Source: Melioribacteraceae bacterium
GTDB lineage: Bacteria; Bacteroidota; Ignavibacteria; Ignavibacteriales; Melioribacteraceae
NCBI GenBank assembly: GCA_024103215.1
Contig: JAGFIY010000155.1
Span: 1-32,480, forward strand
Direction: 5' to 3'
Length of the DNA stretch: 32,480 bases
Every line of letters starts with the position of its first letter. Position 1 is the stretch's first letter. Of this stretch, positions 7,756 to 16,951 are shown piece after piece. The position numbers and the translations under genes are program-made. The notes beneath the pieces were generated by a model. It ran no database searches and had not been told where the DNA came from. It saw only the letters and a program-made list of their open reading frames with translations.

Positions 7756-8451
7756 ATGAAATCAGTCTTTCGACAGATAACCGTTTTAATTCTTATTATT
7801 TTTATTTACTCTTGCAGTTCCTCATCAACTTCGCAAAGATACAACAAGCAACCCGAACCAAAAGAAGAACCGAAAAATGAAGTTAGATTCTCTTCAAAAG
7901 ATGATCCCGATCCTGTAAAGGAAAAGGAGAATAAAACAGTCACAAATCCAAATTTTACGGATTATGCAGACCCTGATGCAATACCCGAAGAAGAAATTGC
8001 AATCGACAGAAAAGAATTTCTTCGAAAATATGATAAGATGGCCAATTACAGCATTGCTCTAACTTTAAGAGAAAAAATTATTTTCGAAATAATTTCTTAT
8101 CTCGAAACACCTTATTTATATGGTGGCAACAGTACGAATGGAATAGATTGTTCTGCGTTTACACAAAACATAATCAGCAATGCAGCAAATCAAACTATTC
8201 CGCGAACTGCAAAAGAACAGTTTGAAGTAGGTATTCCGGTTGCACAAATTTCTGAACTGCAGTTCGGAGATCTTGTTTTCTTCGATACCACAAGGAGAAG
8301 CTATCCCGGGCATGTAGGAATTTATATGGGAGAAGATCTGTTTGCTCATTCGAGCCAGTCGCAAGGTGTAGTTATTTCATCTATTCAAAGCGATTATTAT
8401 AGAAACAGATTTGTCGGCGGAAGAAGACTTACGGAAGATTTAAATAAATAA
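7756..8451 (+). CDS. NlpC/P60 family lipoprotein (putative peptidoglycan endopeptidase)
   Basis: A 231-aa envelope protein that probably cleaves peptide cross-links or stem peptides in peptidoglycan. A lipoprotein signal with lipobox IYSC places the lipidated cysteine at residue 20. Residues 21-80 are a charged, Pro/Lys/Glu-rich linker. The NlpC/P60 domain fills about 105-225 and shows the catalytic Cys132 in GIDCSAF, His186 in GHVGIYMG and a third polar residue, His198, in FAHSS. It follows rpoD by eight bases, so it may be the last gene of the EutN-rpoD unit. The exact bond cleaved cannot be told from the sequence. Confidence 0.9.
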   Translation: MKSVFRQITVLILIIFIYSCSSSSTSQRYNKQPEPKEEPKNEVRFSSKDDPDPVKEKENKTVTNPNFTDYADPDAIPEEEIAIDRKEFLRKYDKMANYSIALTLREKIIFEIISYLETPYLYGGNSTNGIDCSAFTQNIISNAANQTIPRTAKEQFEVGIPVAQISELQFGDLVFFDTTRRSYPGHVGIYMGEDLFAHSSQSQGVVISSIQSDYYRNRFVGGRRLTEDLNK

Positions 8452-8497
8452 TTTAGTAGTTTTATAATCGTCGAATTCAAAAATGAAGAGGTAAAAA

Positions 8498-9889
8498 ATG
8501 GATTACAGAATTGAAACCGATACGATGGGCGAAATGAAAGTGCCTTCAAATATGTATTACGGAGCGCAAACTGCTCGTTCTTTACAAAATTTCAAGATTG
8601 GAGGAGAAAGATTTCCTAGAGAATTAATTAGAGCATTAGGTGTTTTAAAGAAAGCAGCGGCTCTTACAAATGTTGAACTGGGAACGATGACCAAAGAAAA
8701 AGGCGATTTGATTGTTCAAGCAGCAGATGAAGTGATTGATGGAAAACTTGACGATCATTTTCCGTTAGTGGTTTGGCAGACAGGCAGCGGTACGCAGACA
8801 AATATGAATTCAAACGAAGTAATTGCTAACCGTGCAATCGAACTTGCGGGTGGTGAAATCGGCAGTAAAAAACCAATTCATCCGAACGATGATGTGAACA
8901 AAGCCCAGTCCTCAAACGATACTTTTCCCACTGCGATGCACATTGCCGCAGTAGAAGAAATATACAGAAGACTTATCCCCATGGTTACGAAACTGAGAGA
9001 TGCCATGCAGCAGAAAGCCGATGAGTTTAAAGATATTATTAAAATAGGAAGAACTCATTTGATGGACGCAGTTCCGCTCACATTAGGTCAAGAGTTTTCC
9101 GGATATGTGCAGCAATTAACAAACGGTTTAGCTCGAATCGAATCGTGTCTTCCAAGATTATCGGAACTTGCTTTGGGCGGCACTGCCGTTGGTACCGGAC
9201 TTAATACACACAAAGATTTTGCCGAAACTGCGGCCAAAAAAATATCGGAAATTACAGGTAGAAAATTTGTCTCTGCACCCAATAAATTTGAAGCACTAGC
9301 TGCGCACGATGCAATTGTTGAAGCAAGCGGAGTAATGAAAACTCTTGCTGCATCACTGCACAAAATCGCAAACGATATCCGCTGGTTAGGTTCTGGTCCA
9401 AGATGCGGCATAGGCGAAATTTCTCTCCCGGCAAACGAACCGGGCAGTTCAATTATGCCGGGTAAGGTTAATCCGACTCAACCAGAAGCCATGACGATGG
9501 TTTGTGCTCAAGTTATGGGAAATGATGCAGCAATAAATTTTGCCGGTGCAAGCGGAAATTTTGAATTAAATGTGTATAAACCGGTAATGATATTCAATCT
9601 TCTTCAGTCAATTAGGTTAATTGCCGATTCTTGTGAAAGCTTCACAGACAATTGTGTCGTTGGAATAACTCCGAATAAAGAGAATATTAAAAATCATCTT
9701 ACAAACTCACTTATGCTTGTTACGGCACTAAATCCTCATATCGGATATGATAACGCTGCAAAAGTAGCTAAGAAAGCTTTCAATGACGGAATCACATTAA
9801 AACAGGCAGTGGTTGCACTTGGTTTGTTGACCGAAGAAGAGTTTGATGAAAAAGTAAAACCTGAAAATATGATTGGTCCTAAGAGTTGA
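8498..9889 (+). CDS. fumC: Class II fumarate hydratase
   Basis: Iron-independent fumarase of the citric acid cycle, interconverting fumarate and (S)-malate in the cytoplasm as a homotetramer. The 463-aa length matches FumC. Visible signatures are [14 protein letters not shown], the [14 protein letters not shown] substrate segment, [18 protein letters not shown] and the superfamily motif [23 protein letters not shown] Shine-Dalgarno precedes the ATG at 8498. It begins 46 bases after the lipoprotein gene and is followed by an unknown gene after six bases. No other citric acid cycle gene is in the window. Confidence 0.97.
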   Translation: MDYRIETDTMGEMKVPSNMYYGAQTARSLQNFKIGGERFPRELIRALGVLKKAAALTNVELGTMTKEKGDLIVQAADEVIDGKLDDHFPLVVWQTGSGTQTNMNSNEVIANRAIELAGGEIGSKKPIHPNDDVNKAQSSNDTFPTAMHIAAVEEIYRRLIPMVTKLRDAMQQKADEFKDIIKIGRTHLMDAVPLTLGQEFSGYVQQLTNGLARIESCLPRLSELALGGTAVGTGLNTHKDFAETAAKKISEITGRKFVSAPNKFEALAAHDAIVEASGVMKTLAASLHKIANDIRWLGSGPRCGIGEISLPANEPGSSIMPGKVNPTQPEAMTMVCAQVMGNDAAINFAGASGNFELNVYKPVMIFNLLQSIRLIADSCESFTDNCVVGITPNKENIKNHLTNSLMLVTALNPHIGYDNAAKVAKKAFNDGITLKQAVVALGLLTEEEFDEKVKPENMIGPKS

Positions 9890-9895
9890 TTTGTT

Positions 9896-10225
9896 GTGAA
9901 CGAAATAATTTTGAATATTTATCTAATTATTGAAAACGGATTTGTAACCGGATTCAAAGCAAAAGCGTATGAAAAGGAAGGTGAGGATAATTCTAAAATC
10001 GCCTTCCTTAAGTCACGAGTCATTACTGATTTTGAAACATCATATCACTTCGATGCTCCCATCAGCAGAACAGGGAAATGGATGAAGTATAACAGCTTTG
10101 CAAAACTTGAGAAGCAAGGCATGCATTTTCAACTTTTTGAGGACATCTTTTCGAAATTTTCGGTACCGGAAAATCCTTTGATATGTGTCACTCCTGTTGT
10201 GGATGGAGAAATTTATAGTAATTAA
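9896..10225 (+). CDS. Hypothetical protein, 109 aa
   Basis: I do not recognise this family. The frame starts at GTG 9896, six bases after fumC, and ends 25 bases before the transketolase start, so it is probably co-transcribed with both. The product is soluble in appearance, with a beta-rich start (EIILNIYLIIENGFVTGFKAKAY), no signal peptide and no membrane helix. A central part contains SRTGKWMKYNSF, followed by an aromatic-rich stretch and ICVTPVVDGEIYSN at the end. Codon use resembles its neighbours. A GTG start with a weak ribosome site leaves the exact N-terminus uncertain. Confidence 0.6.
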   Translation: MNEIILNIYLIIENGFVTGFKAKAYEKEGEDNSKIAFLKSRVITDFETSYHFDAPISRTGKWMKYNSFAKLEKQGMHFQLFEDIFSKFSVPENPLICVTPVVDGEIYSN

Positions 10226-10250
10226 AAATTTTTGGAGTTGAATATAGAAT

Positions 10251-12245
10251 ATGGAAAATAAAGAATTATTGCAGAAAGCTATTAATACTATTAGATTTTT
10301 AGCCGTTGACGCGGTTCAAAAAGCCAATTCCGGACACCCCGGAATGCCTATGGGAATGGCATCACTTGGATTTAGATTGTTTACAAAATATCTGAAACAT
10401 AATCCAAAAAATCCAAACTGGATAGACAGAGACCGATTTGTTCTTTCAGCTGGGCATGGGAGCATGCTCCTTTACTCTTTGCTCCACCTTACCGGTTATG
10501 ATTTATCTCTCGAGGATATTAAAAATTTCCGGCAATGGCGGAGTAAAACACCGGGTCATCCCGAATTCGGTTTAACACCAGGTGTGGAAACTACAACCGG
10601 ACCTTTAGGACAAGGAGTGGCGAATGCCGTTGGAATGGCTGTAGCACGTGCTCACTTATCTGCGATATTTGATAAACCTGATATTCAACTTTTTGATCAT
10701 TATATTTTCTGCATCGCCGGTGACGGTGATATGATGGAAGGTATTTCACATGAAGCCGCTTCCTTTGCTGGGCATAATCAGCTAAAAAACTTAATACTGT
10801 TCTATGATAACAATAACATTACAATTGATGGCGAATTATCCCTTGCGATGTCCGAAAATGTGGCTCAAAGATATGAATCATATGGTTGGGAAATTTTGAA
10901 AATCAAGGATGTTAATAATTTATCGGAAGTTGATGCTGCGATTGAGAAAGCTAAGAAAAGTTCCAAACCGGTTTTTATTGTTACAAATACTAATATCGGT
11001 TTTGGAAGTCCGGCTAAACAAGATACTTCAGAGGTTCATGGTTCTCCGCTTGGGGATGAAGAGATTAAGGCGACTAAAAAGAATCTAAAGTGGCCGGAAG
11101 AAAAAGATTTTTTTATCCCTGCTGATGTAAAAGATTATTTTAATTCTCTTTCTCTAAAGTATAGAGATTATGAATTAAAGTGGAATTCAAAACTTGATAA
11201 ATATTCTCAACTTTATCCGGAAGATCATAAAAAACTAAAGAATTATTTTAACAATGATTTCGAAGTTAATTGGAATGATTTATTTGATTCGTTGAAGAGT
11301 ATTGAAAAATCTGCTACAAGAAATATTTCCGGCCAAGTTATTAATCACATTGCTGACCAAATACCGAACTTGATAGGTGGAAGTGCGGATTTGACACCAT
11401 CAAACAACACTTCTATTAAATCAACTTCTAATTATTCAAAAGACGACTATTCCGGACGATATATTCATTATGGTATTCGTGAACATGCCATGGGTGGTAT
11501 TATGAACGGCATGAGTTATTATGGAGGCATCCGTCCATACGGCGGAACATTTTTGGTCTTCAGCGACTATATGCGACCATCAATCAGACTTGCGGCTCTT
11601 TCCCATCTTAATCCAATTTATATTTTTACACATGACAGCATCGGTTTGGGAGAGGACGGACCAACTCATCAACCGATTGAGCACATTTCAGCGCTCAGAG
11701 CAATTCCACAATTAATTGTTATGAGACCCTCAAATGCAGTTGAAACCGCAGCTTGTTGGCAGACTGCATTAGCTTTAAAGGATCGACCATCTGCGATTTT
11801 ATTAACTCGTCAGAAAATAAAATTTTATTATTCACCAAATTCAATCGAAGGAACAAAAAAAGGTGCATATATTCTTATTGATTCTGATGGAACTCCGGAT
11901 ATAATAATAATAGCATCTGGTTCTGAAGTTGAACAAGCAGTTGAAGCTGCAAAATTGTTGGAAAGCGATAGTATAAAAGTAAGAGTAATAAGCTTCATAA
12001 GTTGGGAACTATTTGAAGAACAGAAAGAGGAATATAAAAATTCTATTCTTCCTTCTTCGATCAAAAATCGACTTGTAATTGAAGCTGGAATTCCGCAAGG
12101 TTGGGAAAAATATGCCGGGGATGGAGGCAGGATAATCGGAATAAATAAATTTGGGGCTTCGGCGCCCAGCGAAGTTCTTTTTCAAGAATATGGTTTTGGG
12201 GTGGAGAATATTGTGGAAGAATGTAAAGCTATACTAAATATTTAA
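10251..12245 (+). CDS. tkt: Transketolase
   Basis: Thiamine-diphosphate enzyme of the non-oxidative pentose phosphate pathway, moving two-carbon units between ketose and aldose phosphates. The full-length product is 664 aa. The TPP-binding domain has AGDGDMMEGISHEA followed by DNNNITIDG; the N-terminal KANSGHPGMPMGMA and the TTGPLGQG loop are canonical. The pyrimidine-binding domain has GGSADLTPSNNT, YGIREHAMGGIMNG and the GEDGPTHQPIEH segment. The gene ends inside the convergent membrane protein gene, overlapping it by 17 bases. No paired transaldolase or ribose-5-phosphate isomerase gene is visible. Confidence 0.97.
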   Translation: MENKELLQKAINTIRFLAVDAVQKANSGHPGMPMGMASLGFRLFTKYLKHNPKNPNWIDRDRFVLSAGHGSMLLYSLLHLTGYDLSLEDIKNFRQWRSKTPGHPEFGLTPGVETTTGPLGQGVANAVGMAVARAHLSAIFDKPDIQLFDHYIFCIAGDGDMMEGISHEAASFAGHNQLKNLILFYDNNNITIDGELSLAMSENVAQRYESYGWEILKIKDVNNLSEVDAAIEKAKKSSKPVFIVTNTNIGFGSPAKQDTSEVHGSPLGDEEIKATKKNLKWPEEKDFFIPADVKDYFNSLSLKYRDYELKWNSKLDKYSQLYPEDHKKLKNYFNNDFEVNWNDLFDSLKSIEKSATRNISGQVINHIADQIPNLIGGSADLTPSNNTSIKSTSNYSKDDYSGRYIHYGIREHAMGGIMNGMSYYGGIRPYGGTFLVFSDYMRPSIRLAALSHLNPIYIFTHDSIGLGEDGPTHQPIEHISALRAIPQLIVMRPSNAVETAACWQTALALKDRPSAILLTRQKIKFYYSPNSIEGTKKGAYILIDSDGTPDIIIIASGSEVEQAVEAAKLLESDSIKVRVISFISWELFEEQKEEYKNSILPSSIKNRLVIEAGIPQGWEKYAGDGGRIIGINKFGASAPSEVLFQEYGFGVENIVEECKAILNI

Positions 12246-12843
12246 TCAAAACAAAACCGCCGATTAAAAGAATTGTAAAAACTATTGCGAGCAGATTAAA
12301 ATATTTATCAATAAAACTTCTGATCTGCTCGCCAAATTTCCAAATTAAAAAAGCCACTAAGAAAAATCGAGCAGATCTGCTGATTAAACTGGCGATCATG
12401 AACATTATTAAGTTGATGTCGAAAGCACCGCTGCTAATTGTAAACACTTTATATGGAATGGGAGTAAAGCCGGCTGTGAAAATTATCCAAAAATCCCATT
12501 GTTCATATAAATCTTTAACGTAATAAAAAACTTCGTGCGTAAAACCGGGGATATTCGCAAAAAAGAAATTTGCTACCGAAGAAAATTCTCCCGGCTGATT
12601 CCACCAAATAAAATATCCAATTGCATATCCAAGAATTCCTCCTAACACCGATGATATTGATGCTTGAGCAGCGAACTTAAATGCTTTAGCCTGAGCTCCT
12701 AAAATTAGAGCTATTAATAAGGGATCCGGCGGTATTGGGAAAAAAGAGGATTCAGCAAAAGAGAGTAGTATTAATGCAATAGGACCATAAGGTGTTTCTG
12801 CCCAGTGAAGAACCCAATCATATGTTTTTCTTACTATTTTCAT
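12229..12843 (-). CDS. YqaA-type membrane protein of the DedA/VTT superfamily
   Basis: A 204-aa integral membrane protein. The N-terminal ETPYGPIALILLSFAESS and the FFPIPPDPLLIAL segment are typical of YqaA-like proteins, as is the later AGFTPIPYKVFTISSGAF, where DedA/VTT relatives carry re-entrant loops with conserved prolines. Four to five hydrophobic segments are visible. Relatives in the superfamily move lipid carriers or phospholipids across the membrane, but the substrate of the YqaA branch is not established. It lies convergent to tkt with a 17-base overlap and divergent from the acyl-CoA ligase gene. There is no convincing terminator between tkt and this gene. Confidence 0.82.
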   Translation of the reverse strand: MKIVRKTYDWVLHWAETPYGPIALILLSFAESSFFPIPPDPLLIALILGAQAKAFKFAAQASISSVLGGILGYAIGYFIWWNQPGEFSSVANFFFANIPGFTHEVFYYVKDLYEQWDFWIIFTAGFTPIPYKVFTISSGAFDINLIMFMIASLISRSARFFLVAFLIWKFGEQIRSFIDKYFNLLAIVFTILLIGGFVLIKYLV

Positions 12844-12975
12844 AAAATAAAGGTTGCATTATATCAAATTATTTCATCCAAAAAAAATTGTTAATCAAAA
12901 TATTTATCTCTGTAATTCTGTTGCATTTTTGAATGCCGGCAATTAAATTGGAGCAAATTTTTGAGGGAGAGAACT

Positions 12976-14799
12976 ATGCCGATTTTGAAACCTTTCAAAA
13001 CCAGTGCTGAGTTGTTTACATATCTTACAACCGACTTCAAAAAGTCGGGACCAATCTTGATGGAAAAAGTTAATGACAAGTATCAAGGGATTTCAACAGA
13101 AGAGTTCAAATCAGCAATTGTTGAAGCCGGAAACGGATTGAGTTCGCTTGGTGTTGGCGACGGGGATAAGATTGCGATAATTTCGGAAAATCGTCCCGAG
13201 TGGGTTTACGCAGATATGGGAATTCTCGGTCTTGGAGGTGTAGATGTTCCGCTATATCCTATCCTTACTTCTGATTCGATTGAATACATTCTCAATGATT
13301 CAAAATCAATAGGAATATTTGTTTCTAATCAGTTTCAATTAAACAAGGTTTTGAAAATTTGGAATAAATGTAAAACGCTCAAATTCATTATTGTTATGTC
13401 CGAAATTGATACGGCTTCTCATAATAATGTTTATACACTTTCTGCGCTTCGCGGTATGGGAAGAGAACTCGTTTACCAAAAGGGAGATACCTTTTCATCA
13501 ACTCTTCCAAATGTTAAACCGGATCAATTATGTACGCTTATTTATACTGCAGGTACAACAGGCGAACCAAAGGGAGTAATGCTTACTCATTGGAATATCT
13601 TTTCCAATGTGCAAGCTGCGCATCAGATATTCAATATGACCCAAGAAGATTTGTTCCTATCATTTTTACCGTTAAGTCATGTGTTTGAACGGATGGCGGG
13701 TTACTATACGGCACTTGCCTGCGGGGCAACAATTGCTTATGCGGAAGGAATAGAAAAAATTGCTGCGAACTTAGCCGAAGTTCGTCCTACGGTAATGACA
13801 GCGGTTCCAAGATTATTTGAAAGAATGTATTCTAAGATAAAACGAAATGTTGAGAAATCTCCGGAGAAGAAACAAAAGATTTTCAATTGGGCTGTTTCAC
13901 TTGGTAGGGAAGTTGCAGCATTGAAAAAATCGAGTGAAAGTATTCCGATTAGCCTTAACTTAAAACATAAATTGGCTGATAAGCTCGTTTATCAAAAACT
14001 GAAAGCAGCTACCGGCGGACGATTAAGATTTTTCATTTCAGGTGGAGCCGCACTTGCACGCGAACTTGGAGAGTTTTTTGAAGCAGTTGGTATAAAAGTA
14101 ATCGAAGGATACGGCCTTACTGAATCATCCCCGGTTATTAGCGCAAATCGATTGAACGATTATAAATTCGGAACTGTCGGAAAACCGCTTCCAGGAGTTG
14201 AAGTAAAGATTGCAAAGGACGGTGAAATTCTTGCTTATGGACCGAATATAATGCAAGGTTATTATAACCGTAAAAAAGAAACTGAAGAAACAATTAAAGA
14301 TGGTTGGCTTCACACGGGTGATATCGGTGTGTTCGATGCTGACGGGTTCCTAATTATTACAGATAGAAAAAAGCACTTGTTCAAAACTTCAGGAGGAAAG
14401 TATGTAGCGCCTGCACCTATCGAGAATATGTTTTTGGGTAGCAGGTATATTGAACAATTTGTATTGATTGGAGATAGAAGAATGTTTCTAAGTGCTTTGA
14501 TTGTTCCTGATTTCGAAGCGCTAAAAGAATATGCAGATGCTCACAGAATATCGTATAATAATCCCGAAGAGCTAACAAAGTTGAAGCAGATTTATGAATT
14601 ACTGGAAAAGGATCTTGCACAATTCCAAAAGAAGTTGGCAAACTTCGAACGGGTTAGAAAATTTACAATTCTTGATAGACCTTTCTCAATTGAAACAGGG
14701 GAACTTACACCAAAATTAAGTGTTAAGCGTAAAGTTATTGAAGAACGTTATCGGGATTTGATCGAGGATATGTATAAAGGACTTGAGGAAAAAGCATAA
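12976..14799 (+). CDS. AMP-dependent long-chain fatty-acid--CoA ligase
   Basis: ANL-superfamily enzyme that activates fatty acids to acyl-CoA through an acyl-adenylate. The P-loop motif YTAGTTGEPKGVMLTHWN lies at about residues 190-207. FLPLSHVFERM, the adenylate motif GYGLTESSPVI, the hinge region WLHTGDIG and the RKKHLFKTSGGKYVAP segment follow. The 607-aa length is typical of the FAA1-like long-chain branch. I start at ATG 12976 because GAGGGAGA at 12963-12970 is a good ribosome site; the in-frame TTG at 12961 overlaps that site. Chain-length preference cannot be read from the sequence. It is followed by a hairpin terminator. Confidence 0.93.
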   Translation: MPILKPFKTSAELFTYLTTDFKKSGPILMEKVNDKYQGISTEEFKSAIVEAGNGLSSLGVGDGDKIAIISENRPEWVYADMGILGLGGVDVPLYPILTSDSIEYILNDSKSIGIFVSNQFQLNKVLKIWNKCKTLKFIIVMSEIDTASHNNVYTLSALRGMGRELVYQKGDTFSSTLPNVKPDQLCTLIYTAGTTGEPKGVMLTHWNIFSNVQAAHQIFNMTQEDLFLSFLPLSHVFERMAGYYTALACGATIAYAEGIEKIAANLAEVRPTVMTAVPRLFERMYSKIKRNVEKSPEKKQKIFNWAVSLGREVAALKKSSESIPISLNLKHKLADKLVYQKLKAATGGRLRFFISGGAALARELGEFFEAVGIKVIEGYGLTESSPVISANRLNDYKFGTVGKPLPGVEVKIAKDGEILAYGPNIMQGYYNRKKETEETIKDGWLHTGDIGVFDADGFLIITDRKKHLFKTSGGKYVAPAPIENMFLGSRYIEQFVLIGDRRMFLSALIVPDFEALKEYADAHRISYNNPEELTKLKQIYELLEKDLAQFQKKLANFERVRKFTILDRPFSIETGELTPKLSVKRKVIEERYRDLIEDMYKGLEEKA

Positions 14800-14805
14800 T
14801 TGAAA

Positions 14806-14827
14806 AAAGCCGGCTTCTGCCGGCTTT
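14806..14827 (+). terminator. Hairpin terminator after the acyl-CoA ligase gene
   Basis: A perfect 9-bp GC-rich stem pairs AAAGCCGGC (14806-14814) with GCCGGCTTT (14819-14827) around a TTCT loop. It begins seven bases after the stop codon. The T run after the stem is short and interrupted, so termination may be partial. It separates this gene from metG. Confidence 0.75.
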
Positions 14828-14840
14828 CTATTCCAATCGA

Positions 14841-14872
14841 TTTAATTAGCTCATCGGATTTTCATATATTTG
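14841..14872 (+). promoter_or_regulatory. Candidate promoter of metG (Bacteroidetes-type elements)
   Basis: An exact TATATTTG at 14865-14872 matches the TAnnTTTG -7 element known from Bacteroidetes, with TTTA (consensus TTTG) 20 bases upstream at 14841-14844. It lies between a terminator and the metG start at 14900, where a promoter is expected. The match is by eye in an AT-rich stretch, so it remains a candidate. Confidence 0.4.
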
Positions 14873-14899
14873 TAATTCTTTAATTAAGCGGAATCTAAA

Positions 14900-16942
14900 T
14901 TGAAACAAGAAAAAATACTTGTTACTTCGGCATTACCGTATGCCAACGGCCTTATTCATCTAGGTCATTTAAGCGGCGCATATCTTCCTGCTGATATTTT
15001 TGTAAGATATCACAGATTGAAGGGAAGCGACATAATCTATATTTGCGGTTCGGATGAACACGGAGTTCCGATAACAATAACTGCTGATAAAGAAGGAATT
15101 ACACCGCAGCAAGTAATTGACAGATTTCACAATTCAAACAAAGCCACATTCGAAAAATTCGGAATGAGTTTCGATATTTATTCAAGAACATCACTCCCTA
15201 TTCATCACGCAACGGCACAGGAATTTTTCCTAAGCTATTATGAACAAGGACTTTTAAGTGAAAAGAAAACTCTTCAATTCTTTGATGCGAAAGCAAATAT
15301 GTTTCTTCCGGATAGATACGTTGAAGGTACATGTCCAAAGTGCGGTTATGAAGAAGCCAGGAGCGATGAGTGCGAAAAATGCGGTTCGTTATATGATCCA
15401 AGTGAATTGTTAAATCCTAAAAGTAAGATCTCAAACTCGACTCCACAGTTAAAAGAAACTTCACATTGGTACTTCCCGCTAGGAAAATTTCAAGAACGCC
15501 TGGAAAAATATATTGATGAAAAGAATAAATCGTTCAAGTGGAAAGAGAATGTACTCCAATACTGCCGAGGCTGGTTTAATGATAAACTTGCTGATAGAGC
15601 CGTAACCAGAGATTTAGACTGGGGAGTTAAAGTTCCGATTGAAAATGTTAAGGGTAAAGTGCTGTATGTTTGGTTTGAAGCCGTGCTTGGTTATATTTCC
15701 GCAACAAAGGAGTTATCGATAGCTAAAAATGAACCATCACTTTGGAAAAAATATTGGCAGGATGAAAAAACAAGATACATTGCATTTATCGGCAAGGATA
15801 ACGTTGTTTTTCATACAATAATTTTTCCGGCAATGTTAATGGCTTGGAATGACGGCAATAGCGATAAATTTCTCCTTCCAGAAAATGTACCGGCAAATGA
15901 GTTCTTAAATTTTGAAGGGAAAAAGTTCTCAAAATCCAGAGGGTGGGGAATTGATGTGGATGAATTTCTAGAACTATTTCCTGCTGATTCCTTGAGGTAT
16001 GCTCTTGCTTCAAATCTCCCTGAAACTAAGGACACTGATTTTTACTGGAGAGAGTTTCAACTTAAAAACAATTCTGAACTTGCTGATATTCTCGGAAATT
16101 TTGTGAATCGTACATTCACATTTGCATCAAAACATTTCAACAGCCGAGTCCCTAAGTTAGATGAATTGAATGATCGCGATAAAGAGATGCTTGAGCGTAT
16201 AAAAAATGCACCAAAATTAATTGGTGATTTGATAGAAAAATATAAAATTAAAGATGCGGTATTCGAAATGATGAATTTTGCCCGTGCAGGGAACAAATAT
16301 TTTAACGATTCCGAGCCTTGGGTAACTGTTAAAAACACTAAACAAAAATGCGGAACTACCATAAATATCTGTCTTCAAACAATCTACACCCTTGCTGAAG
16401 TTTTTCATCCGGTCATTCCATTTTCAAGCGAAATAATGTTTAAGATGTTAAATGCAAAAAAAACAAATTGGATGAAAAGCGGTATCCCTCAATTGGATGA
16501 GAACCATGAACTTGACAAGTCTGAAATTTTATTTACTAAGATTGAGGATAGTTTAATCGAAAGCCAAGTTAATAAATTAGGAAGGGTGGAAAACGAAGAT
16601 GCTCCGGACTTGCTTCCGGAAATAAATTATGAAGATTTTGCAAAACTTGATCTTAGAACTGCTAAAATTATTGGTGTTGAAAAAATTAAGAAAAGTGATA
16701 AACTTGTAAAACTGCAAGTTGATTTGGGTTTTGAAAAAAGACAAATAGTTGCCGGTATCTCAAAACATTATGAGGCTGAAGAGTTAATCGGGAAAAACAT
16801 AGTTGTAGTTGCAAATTTAAAATCGGCAAAGTTATTCGGGCACGAGTCACAAGGGATGGTTCTTGCTGCAGAAACAAAGGACGGAAATTTGTTCCTGCTT
16901 GAACCTAATGGCAAAAGCGGTTTGGGATCAAAGGTAAAATAA
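14900..16942 (+). CDS. metG: Methionyl-tRNA synthetase
   Basis: Class I aminoacyl-tRNA synthetase charging tRNA-Met and initiator tRNA. The 680-aa product starts at TTG 14900 with LVTSALPYANGLIHLGHL, which holds the HIGH-type motif HLGH. A zinc knuckle has the pattern C-x2-C-x9-C-x2-C (CPKCG to CEKCG) at about residues 145-165. The second signature is KFSKS in place of KMSKS, a common variant for this enzyme. After the anticodon-binding helical domain, a C-terminal EMAPII/Trbp111-type tRNA-binding domain (YEDFAKLDLRTAKIIGVE) spans about the last 110 residues. The following methyltransferase gene begins nine bases downstream. Confidence 0.97.
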   Translation: MKQEKILVTSALPYANGLIHLGHLSGAYLPADIFVRYHRLKGSDIIYICGSDEHGVPITITADKEGITPQQVIDRFHNSNKATFEKFGMSFDIYSRTSLPIHHATAQEFFLSYYEQGLLSEKKTLQFFDAKANMFLPDRYVEGTCPKCGYEEARSDECEKCGSLYDPSELLNPKSKISNSTPQLKETSHWYFPLGKFQERLEKYIDEKNKSFKWKENVLQYCRGWFNDKLADRAVTRDLDWGVKVPIENVKGKVLYVWFEAVLGYISATKELSIAKNEPSLWKKYWQDEKTRYIAFIGKDNVVFHTIIFPAMLMAWNDGNSDKFLLPENVPANEFLNFEGKKFSKSRGWGIDVDEFLELFPADSLRYALASNLPETKDTDFYWREFQLKNNSELADILGNFVNRTFTFASKHFNSRVPKLDELNDRDKEMLERIKNAPKLIGDLIEKYKIKDAVFEMMNFARAGNKYFNDSEPWVTVKNTKQKCGTTINICLQTIYTLAEVFHPVIPFSSEIMFKMLNAKKTNWMKSGIPQLDENHELDKSEILFTKIEDSLIESQVNKLGRVENEDAPDLLPEINYEDFAKLDLRTAKIIGVEKIKKSDKLVKLQVDLGFEKRQIVAGISKHYEAEELIGKNIVVVANLKSAKLFGHESQGMVLAAETKDGNLFLLEPNGKSGLGSKVK

Positions 16943-16951
16943 AATTCTGTG

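Noticed and set aside
12923-12936. Small hairpin GCATT-TTTG-AATGC upstream of the acyl-CoA ligase
   Set aside because: Five-base arms in AT-rich DNA are expected by chance; no T-tract and no conserved site pattern.
12961-12975. Earlier TTG start for the acyl-CoA ligase
   Set aside because: The Shine-Dalgarno GAGGGAGA lies within these codons and points to ATG 12976.
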